A DNA stretch of 64,000 nt from Trichococcus paludicola. Lineage in GTDB: Bacteria > Bacillota > Bacilli > Lactobacillales > Aerococcaceae. Both the position numbers and the translations under genes were made by a program. Positions 46,993 to 57,004 of this stretch are shown piece by piece; position 1 is the first letter of the stretch, and the number at the start of each line of letters is the position of its first letter. The stretch spans positions 186,001 through 250,000 of the forward strand of contig NZ_QBLC01000004.1 in NCBI RefSeq assembly GCF_003052295.1, written 5' to 3'. Under the pieces are notes generated by a model. The model did not search any database. It was given only the letters and a program-made list of their open reading frames with translations, and was not told the origin of the DNA.

Positions 46993-47152
46993 TATCCTTG
47001 GCTCGTAGAGACAAGGGGTTCCTTTATTCCTTTTCCGAGAGGCTGCCTTGGAACGCTAGACATCGGTTGGAGATGCAGAATATTGTTGCAAATGTATAAA
47101 ACGCTTGTGGTGATGCAATTTTCAATTAAATTAGTCAACCTCGTTGAAGTAT

Positions 47153-47182
47153 AAAAAAATCCGACCCTTTTCGGGGTCGGAT
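47153..47182 (-). terminator. Rho-independent terminator after mecA
   Basis: TCCGACCC and GGGTCGGA pair with a short loop, followed by seven T on the minus strand, ten bases after the mecA stop. Confidence 0.92.
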
Positions 47183-47190
47183 CAGATTAG

Positions 47191-47850
47191 TTATTTAAAG
47201 TAGTGTCTGGCTGATTCCAATGCGTTGTCTTGGATGACCAACTTACCGTATTCGCCCAATATCTCAACAGCAATATCAGATTCCTCCGCAAATTCCAAGG
47301 CCTTCAAAATTTCATTGTCGATATTCGTTTCCGTCATCTCATCTATGAAGTAGACAACCGTCAAATAGTATTGATTATCATAATAGTAAAGCGAAGATAC
47401 GCCGCTCTCCAAAAACATCCGTTTCGCCAGCTCCAAGAAGTCATCAAAACTCTGGAATTTAAATACGACTTCCAAAGGTGCCATATCATCTTCTTCAGAT
47501 TCAGCATCCGTTTTATCACGTGCGTTGAAACTCTTTGTCTGTTTTTTGATGTAATCCACTACATGCTCCAATTGATTGGAGCCATTCGCCATGTCGAAGT
47601 CGTCTTCATTGTTCATCCCTTTACTGATGAATAACTCTAAACCATTCCCATTAGGCAGCACTTGGAAAGTAATTGCATCTGATTCATGAAATTGATTATC
47701 AACATCGACCTCCTCGAGGATGCTGTAGAAAAAGCTCTCGATTTGCTTTTGATTTCCTAATAAATCCAGAAAGGTGATGCCTCTTTCCTCTAAATCAGAA
47801 TTCTCAATCAAAACGCGAATTGTGTTTTCGTTGATGTTTTCCATTTCCAT
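47191..47850 (-). CDS. mecA: MecA, adaptor protein for ClpC
   Basis: This 219-residue protein starts MEMENINENTIRVLIENSDLEERG, the MecA N-terminal substrate-binding part. An acidic linker (about 105-120) and the C-terminal ClpC-binding domain with FDDFLELAKR follow. MecA brings ComK, Spx or other targets to ClpCP. GTGGGGTG precedes the start. It lies between spx and coiA, the conserved order. Confidence 0.95.
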   Translation of the reverse strand: MEMENINENTIRVLIENSDLEERGITFLDLLGNQKQIESFFYSILEEVDVDNQFHESDAITFQVLPNGNGLELFISKGMNNEDDFDMANGSNQLEHVVDYIKKQTKSFNARDKTDAESEEDDMAPLEVVFKFQSFDDFLELAKRMFLESGVSSLYYYDNQYYLTVVYFIDEMTETNIDNEILKALEFAEESDIAVEILGEYGKLVIQDNALESARHYFK

Positions 47851-48004
47851 CATGCTTCACCCCACTTTTCTTTCCCTATTTTTCTTATACCCATTGTAAA
47901 TCAAATCGCAAAAATGTAAAGCCAAAAGCACAAAATCTTTTAACTTCTCATTTGTTTTCTCATCTAAGTGTTTCTGTCGTTGTAAAATATCGAAGTTCAG
48001 CGGT

Positions 48005-48044
48005 CAAAAAAGACAAGTACAGCCGTCTGTCCGGTGCACTTGTC
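48005..48044 (-). terminator. Rho-independent terminator after spx
   Basis: GACAAGTaCA and TGcACTTGTC pair with a 13-base loop, followed by TTTTTTGAC on the minus strand. Confidence 0.85.
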
Positions 48045-48071
48045 TGTTGATTCCTGTTTAGTTGCGGTTGA

Positions 48072-48470
48072 CTAGAAGTTTGCCAATCTTTGCGCTTTTT
48101 GTAATTCCAACGCGCGGACTTCCCTCGGCAAGAAACGACGGATTTCATCTTCGTTGTATCCCACTTGCAAACGCTTCTCATCCAAAATGATCGGACGACG
48201 CAACAGGCCGGGATTATCCTCGATCAAAGTGAATAATGTATTTAAAGGTAATTCATCTAAGTCGATGTTCAGTTCTTGGAATGCTTTGGATCGAGTGGAA
48301 ATAATTTCTTCGGTGCCTTCTTCAGTCATTTTCAGGATACTTTTGATTTCAATTTCTGTCAAAGGTTCGGAGAATATATTCCTTTCAGTGTAAGGGATGT
48401 TATTGTCTTCTAGCCATGCACGTGCCTTGCGACATGAAGTACAACTTGGGGAAGTATATAATGTTACCAT
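48072..48470 (-). CDS. spx: Spx family redox-sensing transcriptional regulator
   Basis: This 132-residue ArsC-like protein has the redox switch CTSC at Cys10 and Cys13 ([11 protein letters not shown]) and [14 protein letters not shown]. Spx binds the alpha subunit C-terminal domain of RNA polymerase and turns on thiol-stress genes when the disulfide forms. Both its adaptor SpxH and MecA are encoded within 6 kb. The 389-base gap from 48471 to trpS shows only AT-rich sequence and the trpS promoter area; no T-box was found there. Confidence 0.96.
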   Translation of the reverse strand: MVTLYTSPSCTSCRKARAWLEDNNIPYTERNIFSEPLTEIEIKSILKMTEEGTEEIISTRSKAFQELNIDLDELPLNTLFTLIEDNPGLLRRPIILDEKRLQVGYNEDEIRRFLPREVRALELQKAQRLANF

Positions 48471-48820
48471 CTCTGATCTCTCCTTTATTCGTAAGCTTTA
48501 TTTGTGAACCACTTACAACTATTATTATAAACCAAGCCACGCACAATAGCTATCCTTTTTTTGGGGGTTCTACACACTTCCGTCACATTTACGACACAAT
48601 TACACTTTTCAATAGTCAGTAAAAAGTTTGTGAAAACCTTATTTAAAGGCGTTTCCAGTCAACATATCTCAATTCTGAAATTTTACAATTTATAATAAAT
48701 ATCGTTTGATAATTATTTTTTTCCGAATTCAGTCTAAATTTTAAAAACGCTTCCATTCCATCCACAATCATCCAACTTTATGCATTCGATTTAAATCGTG
48801 AATACAAGCTCAATTTGCGT

Positions 48821-48826
48821 TATAAT
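48821..48826 (+). promoter_or_regulatory. Probable -10 element of trpS
   Basis: TATAAT lies 34 bases before the trpS ATG. No clear -35 hexamer is seen at 16-18 bases. Confidence 0.4.
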
Positions 48827-48844
48827 AAATAATGACGTATTTAA

Positions 48845-49852
<1,008 letters not shown>

Positions 49853-49895
49853 AACAGAAATGCTGAACGAGTTTGTTCAGCCCTATAGATGCAAA

Positions 49896-49926
49896 AGAGA
49901 AGCTCCGCTAATTGCGGGGCTTCTCT
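49896..49926. terminator. Terminator between trpS and lplA
   Basis: AGAGAAGCtCCGC and GCGGgGCTTCTCT pair around TAATT between two converging genes. T runs are short on both sides. Confidence 0.78.
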
Positions 49927-49933
49927 TTCATTA

Positions 49934-50941
49934 TCAGTACAATTCTTCAAGCAATTCCTCTGCGGTCACATTACCGAAGTATTTTTTGATGTCAAGTTCA
50001 TTCAATTTAGCCAGCATATCCTCTTTGGCATATTTGACGCCTATGAAAGCATCTTCAACATCCTTGATTTCCCCCAAGCCAAAGAAATCCCCGAAAACTT
50101 TCAGCTGTTGGATATGCCCATCTTCAACGTTCATGCGGACTTCAATGGATCCGATCGGAAAACGATGATGTTTTTGGATTTCGAATTTAGGTGATTTACC
50201 ATAATTCCAATCCCAGTTGCCGAAGTACTCTTCGCGGATTTCATATACGCGTTTCCAATCTTCCTCGGTTAAATGGTACTCTTTTACTTCCTCACGCGTT
50301 TCGACATCAAAAATCGACAACAACATCAAATCACGGAATTCTTCCGTAGTCAGGTTTTGATAAGCCTCATCAACAAAAGGTTTGATGTTGGTCACGCGGC
50401 TGCGGATCGACTTGATGCCTTTCGATTCGATTTTCTCTTTGCGTGGTTTCAACGCGCCGGTTACGGCATCCAGATCGGAGTCGAATAGGATCGTTCCATG
50501 GGCGGTCATCCTTCCGTTTGTCGCATACATGGCGTTCCCCGAGAATTTTTTCTCCCCGATCACCAAATCGTTTCTTCCTTTTAGCTCAGCTTCTTTGACG
50601 CCTACGCTGTGCAAAAAGGAAATGACTGGCTTTGTGAATTTCCCGAAATCGCGGAATGAATCACCATCATCCTTGGTGATGAAGCAGAAAGAGAAGTTCC
50701 CCAAATCGTGGTACACTGCGCCGCCCCCGGACATACGGCGGACAATGTGTATCTTATTCGCTTCGACATAGTCCGCATTGATTTCTTCAATCGTATTCTG
50801 GTTGCGTCCGATGATGATCGACGGCTCATTGATATAGAACAACAGGATCGGTTCATCCAAGATTTTTTCTTTCAATAAAAATGTCTCCAACGCAATATTT
50901 ACGCTAGGGTCCAACTGTCCTTGATTATCCACAAAATACAT
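49934..50941 (-). CDS. lplA: Lipoate--protein ligase
   Basis: The start at 50941 (MYFVDNQGQLDPS) has GGAGAGG upstream. The 335-residue enzyme has IIGRNQNTIEEIN, RRMSGGGAVYHDLGN (the lipoate/ATP loop) and GRNDLVIGEKKFSG. It activates free lipoate and attaches it to E2 and GcvH lysines. An MBL hydrolase gene precedes it, the same pairing as yhfI-lplJ in Bacillus. Confidence 0.95.
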   Translation of the reverse strand: MYFVDNQGQLDPSVNIALETFLLKEKILDEPILLFYINEPSIIIGRNQNTIEEINADYVEANKIHIVRRMSGGGAVYHDLGNFSFCFITKDDGDSFRDFGKFTKPVISFLHSVGVKEAELKGRNDLVIGEKKFSGNAMYATNGRMTAHGTILFDSDLDAVTGALKPRKEKIESKGIKSIRSRVTNIKPFVDEAYQNLTTEEFRDLMLLSIFDVETREEVKEYHLTEEDWKRVYEIREEYFGNWDWNYGKSPKFEIQKHHRFPIGSIEVRMNVEDGHIQQLKVFGDFFGLGEIKDVEDAFIGVKYAKEDMLAKLNELDIKKYFGNVTAEELLEELY

Positions 50942-50997
50942 ATGTTTATACCTCTCCCATTCTTCATTCAATTTGTTGTTCTGGTTGCTGGACGCGA

Positions 50998-51738
50998 TTA
51001 GATTGTGATGATCCGGTCCTTTTTGGCAAGCGTGACGGATACGGAAGGTGCTGCTTCCTTCGCTTGATCCAGCAGCACGGATAGCGCGCCTTTTTGAGGC
51101 AAATGCGTCAGAATCAGCTGTTTGACTGCCGCTTCTTCAGCTATCGCTCCGACTTCGCCTGCAGTCATATGCGCATGGTGCCGCTCATTGCCGTTGAACA
51201 GGTTTGCATCAGCCAAGAATAGGTCAGCAGCCTTCACAAAAGGCACAAATGCCGCCAAATAGGCTGAATCCGCACCGAACACGAAGACTTTCCCGGTGGC
51301 TATCTCTTCGATCCTCAACGCATAGCACGCAACCGGATGGATGGTTTTCAGAAATCGGATCCGGAATGGCCCCAATTTCAACGTTTCCTCCGGCGTATAG
51401 GCAATCCCTTCACTCACTCCCGGCATTTCCAGCAAGCGGAAAAATTCCGATTCAGCATGACCGTATATCGGCAGTATTTTTTTTGACTTGCCTTCAGCAG
51501 GCTCTTTCAGCTGAAAAGTATATTGCAGAACACCCAAGTCCGCAATATGGTCCGCGTGATAGTGCGTCAGGATGACCGCATCCAAATCCAACGGGTCCAG
51601 ATGATGCTCCAGCGACAGCAAAGCGTTGCTGCCGACGTCGATCAATAGTTTGAAATCATCGGATGTCAGCAGATACGCCGTCGTCCCGACATCTTTTGTG
51701 GGATAGCCACCCATGCAGCCCAAAATAGTCAATTCCAT
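50998..51738 (-). CDS. MBL-fold metallohydrolase (YhfI-like)
   Basis: The start at 51738 (MELTILGCMGGYP) has GGGGGA upstream. The 246-residue beta-lactamase-fold protein has HYHADHIADL, the metal ligands of the RNase Z-like branch, a distal HAHMTAGEVG and a final LTHLPQ. The substrate is unknown. The location before lplA matches Bacillus yhfI. Confidence 0.88.
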   Translation of the reverse strand: MELTILGCMGGYPTKDVGTTAYLLTSDDFKLLIDVGSNALLSLEHHLDPLDLDAVILTHYHADHIADLGVLQYTFQLKEPAEGKSKKILPIYGHAESEFFRLLEMPGVSEGIAYTPEETLKLGPFRIRFLKTIHPVACYALRIEEIATGKVFVFGADSAYLAAFVPFVKAADLFLADANLFNGNERHHAHMTAGEVGAIAEEAAVKQLILTHLPQKGALSVLLDQAKEAAPSVSVTLAKKDRIITI

Positions 51739-51924
51739 TAAACGTCCCCCAATCCAATATTTGATAATCAAAGAATCCTATTCAGATTATAGCATGCCTT
51801 TAGCCATCCTCAATGGCAAACTCTTTCACAGGCACGAAAAGAAACAGTCCTGACACTAAAAAAAACAGCTTAATATCGTTGGGTTCATTATAGCACCAAA
51901 CAAAAACAAACACTATATGAAATT

Positions 51925-51972
51925 AAAAACAGTCCACCTTAATCTGTAAAAACACAGATTTGCGGACTGTTT
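51925..51972 (-). terminator. Rho-independent terminator after the HemY-like gene
   Basis: AAACAGTCC/GGACTGTTT and AATCTGT/ACAGATT form a two-part stem directly after the stop. The minus-strand tail is TTTTAATT. Confidence 0.78.
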
Positions 51973-51974
51973 CA

Positions 51975-53405
51975 TTATGTATTCGGACTGTCATTCTTTT
52001 CCAGTTTTTTCATGTAACGGATCGCCTCGTGGGCTAAGCGTTTTCCCTCAATGACGGCATTTTCCAAACCATAACCAGTGATTCCATTTCCCCCTACAAA
52101 AACACCTCTTTTTGCATACTCTCTCCGAACTGGATATACTTCTTCCAACATCTCTTGTCTTTGCTGCAAACTGAAATGAGGCACGGCTTGTCCCCAGCGA
52201 TAAAAAGTGGACTGCAAAGGTTCCTCTGTCAAAGCCAAAATTTCCTTCACTTCATTTTTGATAATATCCATCACGAGATCATCGGCTAATTCTATCAAGG
52301 TTTCTTCCAGACGTCTGCCGAATTCCACAAGCACATAATAATAATCTGCTTGTTCAAAAAGTGGCCATTTGTTGTTCAAAACGACAACCTTCGTGCTATG
52401 AAAGGAACTTTTCCGCGGAATCACAAACCCTTGCCCTTCCGGTAGGTTATTGACTGATTTTTTATTTATTTTGAAAAAAACGGTACCGACACTCGTGCTT
52501 TGGGCCTTCGGGAAATCATTCTCCTTAGCGAAGCCTTCCAAAAAACCAAGGGATTCTTGGGGGTTGGTTGTGATGACAACACTCCCAGCACGCATGGATT
52601 CACGACCGTTCAATTCAATCATAAGCAGGTCTTCTGACACATTGATCAACGATTTAACTTTCTGATTCACGTATAGATGGCCTTCCGTATGTTGGGCCAG
52701 ACGTTTGATTAAGCTTGACAACCCCCCTTTGAAGGTATATTCCTGACCGGAGCCATCCGCGTAGCGCATCAGCTGCTCTTTTTTGCCTTTTCCGATGTGC
52801 GCCTTCCCATAGATCGTCACCAAATTCCCATCAAATAATTTCACTGGCATCAGTTCCATGGAGCCATAGACGTTGTCCGGATAGTAGGGTTCAGCCATAT
52901 AGTCGACCACTTCCCGTCCCAAACGGAATTCCAAAAAGTTGTCGGTTGAATATTCTGGGTTCTCATGTAAGCTTTTGGACAGAAAAACGCTATTCATGAA
53001 CGCCCGGAGCTTTGCATCCAAAGTCAATCCGTTGGCCTGCCAAATGTCATTCAGAAAGAGCGGCATGCCATGGTAAGTAGGCATAACGTCATCGATGACC
53101 GCATTTCCATCGAACAACACCAGTTTCCCCCCTCGGCTGAATTGTTTTTCATCTTCCAAACCTAATTCCTGCAAAAAACCGGAAATGTCCGCGCGTCTCG
53201 AATCGAAAGCCGAAGCCCCTACATCAATCGCATAACCATCCATATCTATCGTATGGATCATGCCGCCGACCGAGGCTCGATCCTCAAGAATGACATACTC
53301 AAACGGGAGGTTCTGTTCCCGGATGGCTTTATCGATTTCGTAAGCGGCTGTCAACCCTCTCAGTCCGCCGCCAATGATCGCGATACGTCTTTTCATCTTC
53401 TCCAT
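51975..53405 (-). CDS. HemY/CgoX-like coproporphyrinogen III/protoporphyrinogen oxidase
   Basis: The start at 53405 (MEKMKRRIAIIGGGLRG) has GGGGGG eight bases upstream. The 476-residue flavoprotein has the FAD motif IIGGGLRGLTAAYE, VGGMIHT, a KGGLSSLIKRL segment and the C-terminal GVFVGGNGITGYGLENAV, as in Bacillus HemY. In Gram-positives this enzyme oxidises coproporphyrinogen III to coproporphyrin III. No hemE, hemH or hemQ is adjacent, and most Lactobacillales do not make haem, so it may serve another oxidation. The family call is firm and the role is open. Confidence 0.82.
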   Translation of the reverse strand: MEKMKRRIAIIGGGLRGLTAAYEIDKAIREQNLPFEYVILEDRASVGGMIHTIDMDGYAIDVGASAFDSRRADISGFLQELGLEDEKQFSRGGKLVLFDGNAVIDDVMPTYHGMPLFLNDIWQANGLTLDAKLRAFMNSVFLSKSLHENPEYSTDNFLEFRLGREVVDYMAEPYYPDNVYGSMELMPVKLFDGNLVTIYGKAHIGKGKKEQLMRYADGSGQEYTFKGGLSSLIKRLAQHTEGHLYVNQKVKSLINVSEDLLMIELNGRESMRAGSVVITTNPQESLGFLEGFAKENDFPKAQSTSVGTVFFKINKKSVNNLPEGQGFVIPRKSSFHSTKVVVLNNKWPLFEQADYYYVLVEFGRRLEETLIELADDLVMDIIKNEVKEILALTEEPLQSTFYRWGQAVPHFSLQQRQEMLEEVYPVRREYAKRGVFVGGNGITGYGLENAVIEGKRLAHEAIRYMKKLEKNDSPNT

Positions 53406-53523
53406 CCTGTCATCCCCCCCTCTTGCTTTATTGACACCCACTTTTTCATTATCTATATCTTACTCTATCCACCAACGAAAATATGTGGATACTTTTCGAC
53501 AGATATTCATGCTGTTTTCATTT

Positions 53524-54609
53524 TTAGACGTTTTCGCGGATCTGTTTGACCGCTTCGCCATCCAAGCGTTTGACTAATTCCGTGACCAATTTAACCGCAT
53601 TCAGATAGTCATCTTCATGGATTATGGACGTGTGCGAATGCAGATAACGTACCGGCACCGTGATCGCAAAGGAGGGAATGCCATCCAAACTCTGATGTTG
53701 GGCACCGGCATCCGTACCGCCGCCTGTGATGACTGTGTACTGGAATGGAATTTCGCATTCTTCGGCAACGCCCACAATGAAGTCGCGCAAGCCACGATGC
53801 GGAATCATCGACGCATCATAAATCAATAACTGCGGCCCTTTTCCTAATTCGGAATCCGCTTCTTGAGGCGTCATTCCTGGAGTATCCCCTGCCGTGCCAG
53901 TATCCAAAGCAAATGCGATATCCGGACGAATCATGTGCGTGGCCGTCTTCGCTCCGCGCAGACCCACTTCCTCCTGGACATTCCCACCGCTGAAGATTAC
54001 ATTCGGGTGCCCGGCTTTGGCGACATTTTCCAACACTTTGAGCGCAACGGCCAGTCCGATGCGGTTATCCCAAGCTTTCGCTAGCAGGAATTTGGAATCG
54101 TTCATGCGTTTGAAGGAAATGTAAGGTGTAATCATATCGCCGGGCTTGATGCCCCATTCCGTTACTTGCTCTTTCGAACAAGCACCGATGTCGATGAACA
54201 TATCTTTGATTTCATATGGCTTTTTGCGGGCTTCCGGCGTCAGCACATGCGGTGGTTTGCAGCCGATGACCCCGTGGCGGCGCTCGCCTTTCGAGTTGGT
54301 GATCTCCACTTGTTGCGCCAGCATAACCTGATTCCACCAACCTCCCAAAGTTTGGAATTTGATGAATCCCTTCTCGGTTATGGTCGTCACCATGAATCCC
54401 ACTTCATCCAAATGCCCCGCCAACAAAATGGTGGGGCCCTCTTCCTTACCGGCATGTTTGGCAAAGAGACCGCCCAATCCGTCCTGCGAAAAGCTTTCGG
54501 CGAAAGGTTCGGCATATCGTCTGAAGACTTCACGTACCTCCCCTTCATTGCCCGGAACGCCTCTTGCATCCGTCAAATCGATCAACATTTGTAATTCTTT
54601 CTCTTCCAA
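53524..54609 (-). CDS. M42 family glutamyl/leucyl aminopeptidase (YsdC-like)
   Basis: This 361-residue metallopeptidase has [11 protein letters not shown] (His and Asp ligands), [13 protein letters not shown], the catalytic [13 protein letters not shown] and a late [11 protein letters not shown]. The M42 fold gives large tetrahedral particles in relatives. It follows the infC-rpmI-rplT operon, as ysdC does in Bacillus. It is distinct from the M42 gene at 34715-35791. Confidence 0.92.
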   Translation of the reverse strand: MEEKELQMLIDLTDARGVPGNEGEVREVFRRYAEPFAESFSQDGLGGLFAKHAGKEEGPTILLAGHLDEVGFMVTTITEKGFIKFQTLGGWWNQVMLAQQVEITNSKGERRHGVIGCKPPHVLTPEARKKPYEIKDMFIDIGACSKEQVTEWGIKPGDMITPYISFKRMNDSKFLLAKAWDNRIGLAVALKVLENVAKAGHPNVIFSGGNVQEEVGLRGAKTATHMIRPDIAFALDTGTAGDTPGMTPQEADSELGKGPQLLIYDASMIPHRGLRDFIVGVAEECEIPFQYTVITGGGTDAGAQHQSLDGIPSFAITVPVRYLHSHTSIIHEDDYLNAVKLVTELVKRLDGEAVKQIRENV

Positions 54610-54670
54610 AATAATACCCCCATTGATTTAGCGACATAATATCAGTATAGCATTTACTCTAAGAAAAACA

Positions 54671-54716
54671 AAAAATCGCTGCACTCCCGATACAAGACCG
54701 GAGAGGCAACGATTCA
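54671..54716 (-). terminator. Rho-independent terminator after rplT
   Basis: On the minus strand AATCGTTGC and its imperfect partner GCAGCGATT pair around an inner CTC/GAG stem, followed by TTTTTG. Confidence 0.75.
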
Positions 54717-54720
54717 AAAA

Positions 54721-55080
54721 TTATTTAGCTAATGCAGCTTTAGCTTGTTCAGCCACTGCAGTGAAAGCTGCAGCGTCCGTAACAGCCAAGTCAGCCAACA
54801 TTTTACGGTTCATTTCGATACCAGCAAGTTTCAATCCGTGGATCAAAGTGCTGTAGCTCATGCCGTTGATGCGAGCAGCCGCGTTGATACGAGTGACCCA
54901 TAATCTACGGAAGTCACGTTTCTTTTGACGACGGTCTCTGTAAGCATAAGTATAAGATTTCATTACTTGTTCTTTAGCTGTTTTGAATAATGTATGTTTT
55001 GAACCGTAATAACCTTTAGATAATTTAATAATCTTTTTGCGGCGTTTACGGGTTACTGTCCCACCTTTTACACGTGGCAT
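54721..55080 (-). CDS. rplT: 50S ribosomal protein L20
   Basis: This 119-residue protein starts [20 protein letters not shown], with the L20 segment [18 protein letters not shown]. It is an early 23S rRNA assembly protein and in Firmicutes represses its own operon through the infC leader. GGAGG precedes the ATG. Confidence 0.98.
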   Translation of the reverse strand: MPRVKGGTVTRKRRKKIIKLSKGYYGSKHTLFKTAKEQVMKSYTYAYRDRRQKKRDFRRLWVTRINAAARINGMSYSTLIHGLKLAGIEMNRKMLADLAVTDAAAFTAVAEQAKAALAK

Positions 55081-55134
55081 AGTGATTTCCTCCTTATTAG
55101 AACCAAAGTTCTATCTCGTATTGTTGTTTTAGAA

Positions 55135-55335
55135 TTATTTCATTTGTGATAATTGTTGGCTGATGCGTTTCATATCAGATGCGCTAACCATTGAAGCTTG
55201 ACGCAATTGACGTCTTTGTTTCTTCGTTTTTCCGTGGAATCTATGGCTTGTAAAAGCGCTCCAACGTTTTAGTCCGCCGTTACCAGTTCTTTTGAAACGT
55301 TTAGCTGAACCACGGTGAGTTTTTTGTTTTGGCAT
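55135..55335 (-). CDS. rpmI: 50S ribosomal protein L35
   Basis: This 66-residue basic protein starts [20 protein letters not shown], the L35 signature. It lies between infC and rplT in the universal order, with AGGAGG in front. Confidence 0.98.
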   Translation of the reverse strand: MPKQKTHRGSAKRFKRTGNGGLKRWSAFTSHRFHGKTKKQRRQLRQASMVSASDMKRISQQLSQMK

Positions 55336-55365
55336 TTGTCTTTCCTCCTAAATTAAGTTACAAAT

Positions 55366-55881
55366 TTATTTATCGGCTTTTGGTGCCAACATCAAGAACA
55401 TGCTTCTTCCGTCCATTTTAGGATGAGATTCAATCGTCGAAACGTCAGTAAGCTCAGATGCAAGGCGATCAAGGACCCTTTGTCCGATTTCTTTGTGGGT
55501 GATTGCACGTCCTTTGAATCGGATGGATGCTTTCACTTTGTCACCTTTTTCCAAGAATTTGCGAGCATTCCGCATTTTCGTTTGAAAATCATTTTCGTCG
55601 ATGGAAGGACTCAAGCGCACTTCTTTAAGGCTTACCACTTTTTGGTTTTTACGGGCTTCACGTTCGCGTTTTTGTTGATCGAAACGGAACTTGCCGTAAT
55701 CCATAATACGGGCAACGGGCGGGTTTGCATTTGGCGATACCAAAACTAAATCTAAATTTGCTGCCTCTGCAATCTGCAATGCATCACTTTTCGATTTGAC
55801 TCCTAGTTGCTCGCCGTCACTACCTATAATGCGTAGTTCGCGGGCACGGATGCCGTCGTTAACCATCATATCTTTTGCTAT
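55366..55881 (-). CDS. infC: Translation initiation factor IF-3
   Basis: The product has [31 protein letters not shown] and the C-terminal DGRSMFLML typical of IF-3. The first ATG (55869) lies 18 bases from the ribosome site. The in-frame ATA at 55881 lies six bases after GGAGGTGA and would add I-A-K-D, which matches the usual IF-3 N-terminus. IF-3 genes often use rare start codons (AUU in E. coli) for autoregulation, so ATA is chosen. About 171 residues result. An attenuated leader precedes the gene. Confidence 0.93.
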   Translation of the reverse strand: MAKDMMVNDGIRARELRIIGSDGEQLGVKSKSDALQIAEAANLDLVLVSPNANPPVARIMDYGKFRFDQQKREREARKNQKVVSLKEVRLSPSIDENDFQTKMRNARKFLEKGDKVKASIRFKGRAITHKEIGQRVLDRLASELTDVSTIESHPKMDGRSMFLMLAPKADK

Positions 55882-56050
55882 GGTCGTTCACCTCCATGAT
55901 ATTTGAGAGAAAGAACGCAGAAAAAAGTCGGCGGGTCATAATAACCCGCCGACAATACTTGCATTGCTGCAAGTTACTTGTACATATCTGGCCCAGGAAC
56001 GCAATTGTCCGCTTAGGCGAGAAGCGGGTGCTTCTGCTTAATTTCTCAAC
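55882..56050 (-). promoter_or_regulatory. L20-type leader of infC-rpmI-rplT with attenuator
   Basis: The 170-base leader contains a strong intrinsic terminator (stem GTCGGCGGGT/ACCCGCCGAC at 55927-55953, then T6) before the infC ribosome site. Upstream is a structured part with AGAAGCACCCGCTTCT and GCGGACAATTGC. Position and architecture match the L20 autoregulatory leader of Firmicutes, where L20 binding favours termination. Assignment to that RNA family is from layout. Confidence 0.78.
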
Positions 56051-56056
56051 TTTTAT

Positions 56057-56085
56057 AGTATACCTTGTTGCAATGAAAACGTCAA
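56057..56085 (-). promoter_or_regulatory. Promoter of infC-rpmI-rplT
   Basis: On the minus strand TTGACG (56080-56085) and TATACT (56057-56062) have a 17-base spacer, close to the sigma-A consensus. Confidence 0.85.
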
Positions 56086-56130
56086 GCGCATTTCTCTAAA
56101 AATATTCTTTTTCAAGATATGCTCAGACAT

Positions 56131-56631
56131 TCAGGATTCCGGTGCGTATTTCCAGATTTCTTCGAGATCATTCGCTGGCAATTCCGCCACCAATTCATTG
56201 ACTGTCTTGTTCCATTTCGGAACGATTAATTCGGGATTCAGCTCCTGCAAAGGCAAAAGCACGAAAGCGCGCTCCTGCATCCTCGGATGCGGCACGATTA
56301 ACCGTTCTTCTTCAATAATTTCCGCTCTGTACAAAACAATGTCGACATCCAGCGTGCGCGGTCCGAAGCGGATGGTCCGCACTCTGCCAAGCTCCTCTTC
56401 GATGCTTTGGCATCTGTCCAGCAGGTCCACGGGCAGCAGATCCGTTTCCGCTTCGAACACAAGGTTCAGGAAATCTGGTTGATCGAGGTAGCCGACGGGT
56501 TTCGATTCATAAATGGAGGATACGCGTTTCACTTCCACATCCGGAAAGGACCGGAAGAGCTCCAAAGCTTTTTCAAGATGGGCTGCGCGAGGTTCCAGAT
56601 TCGTACCTAAGGCGATGAACACGACAGGCAT
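56131..56631 (-). CDS. folK: FolK, 6-hydroxymethyl-7,8-dihydropterin pyrophosphokinase
   Basis: The start at 56631 (MPVVFIALGTNLEPR) has AGGGAG upstream. The 166-residue enzyme has the GTNL loop, VSSIYESKPVGYLDQPDFLN, FGPRTLDVDIVLY and PHPRMQERAFVL, all HPPK signatures. It transfers pyrophosphate from ATP to the pterin. It is last in folE-folP-folB-folK. Confidence 0.96.
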   Translation of the reverse strand: MPVVFIALGTNLEPRAAHLEKALELFRSFPDVEVKRVSSIYESKPVGYLDQPDFLNLVFEAETDLLPVDLLDRCQSIEEELGRVRTIRFGPRTLDVDIVLYRAEIIEEERLIVPHPRMQERAFVLLPLQELNPELIVPKWNKTVNELVAELPANDLEEIWKYAPES

Positions 56632-56635
56632 GCGC

Positions 56636-57004
56636 TTAGCTCCCTTCCCTTTCGCGGTAGATTTCAACCGCAACGGAATCATAATGGCCGACGATCGGCG
56701 GATCCGGTTTGATCACTTTCACTTGGCAAGACTGCAGCCCGTCGAAGCGCGCAAACAAAGCGATGGCGATATGCTCCGCCAAAGCTTCGATCAGGTTGAA
56801 GTTTTCGCCCTCCACTACCGCTTTGACGGCCTTGTAGGCATGTCCGTAATGGATCGAATCCTCCATTTTGTCGCTGTAGCCGGCTTTTTTTGTATCGGTG
56901 TGCAGCACAACATCTACGTTGAAGCGTTGTCCTAACACCTTTTCTTCCGCATTCAATCCATGAAAAGCATAGAACTGCAGATTATTCAAATAGATTTTAT
57001 CCAA
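56636..57004 (-). CDS. folB: FolB, dihydroneopterin aldolase
   Basis: This 122-residue tunnelling-fold enzyme has FYAFHGLNAEEKVLGQRF with the catalytic Glu, DSIHYGHAYKAVK and the late KPDPPIVGHYDSVAVEI. It cleaves dihydroneopterin to hydroxymethyl-dihydropterin and glycolaldehyde. It overlaps folP by eight bases. Confidence 0.96.
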   Translation of the reverse strand: MDKIYLNNLQFYAFHGLNAEEKVLGQRFNVDVVLHTDTKKAGYSDKMEDSIHYGHAYKAVKAVVEGENFNLIEALAEHIAIALFARFDGLQSCQVKVIKPDPPIVGHYDSVAVEIYREREGS

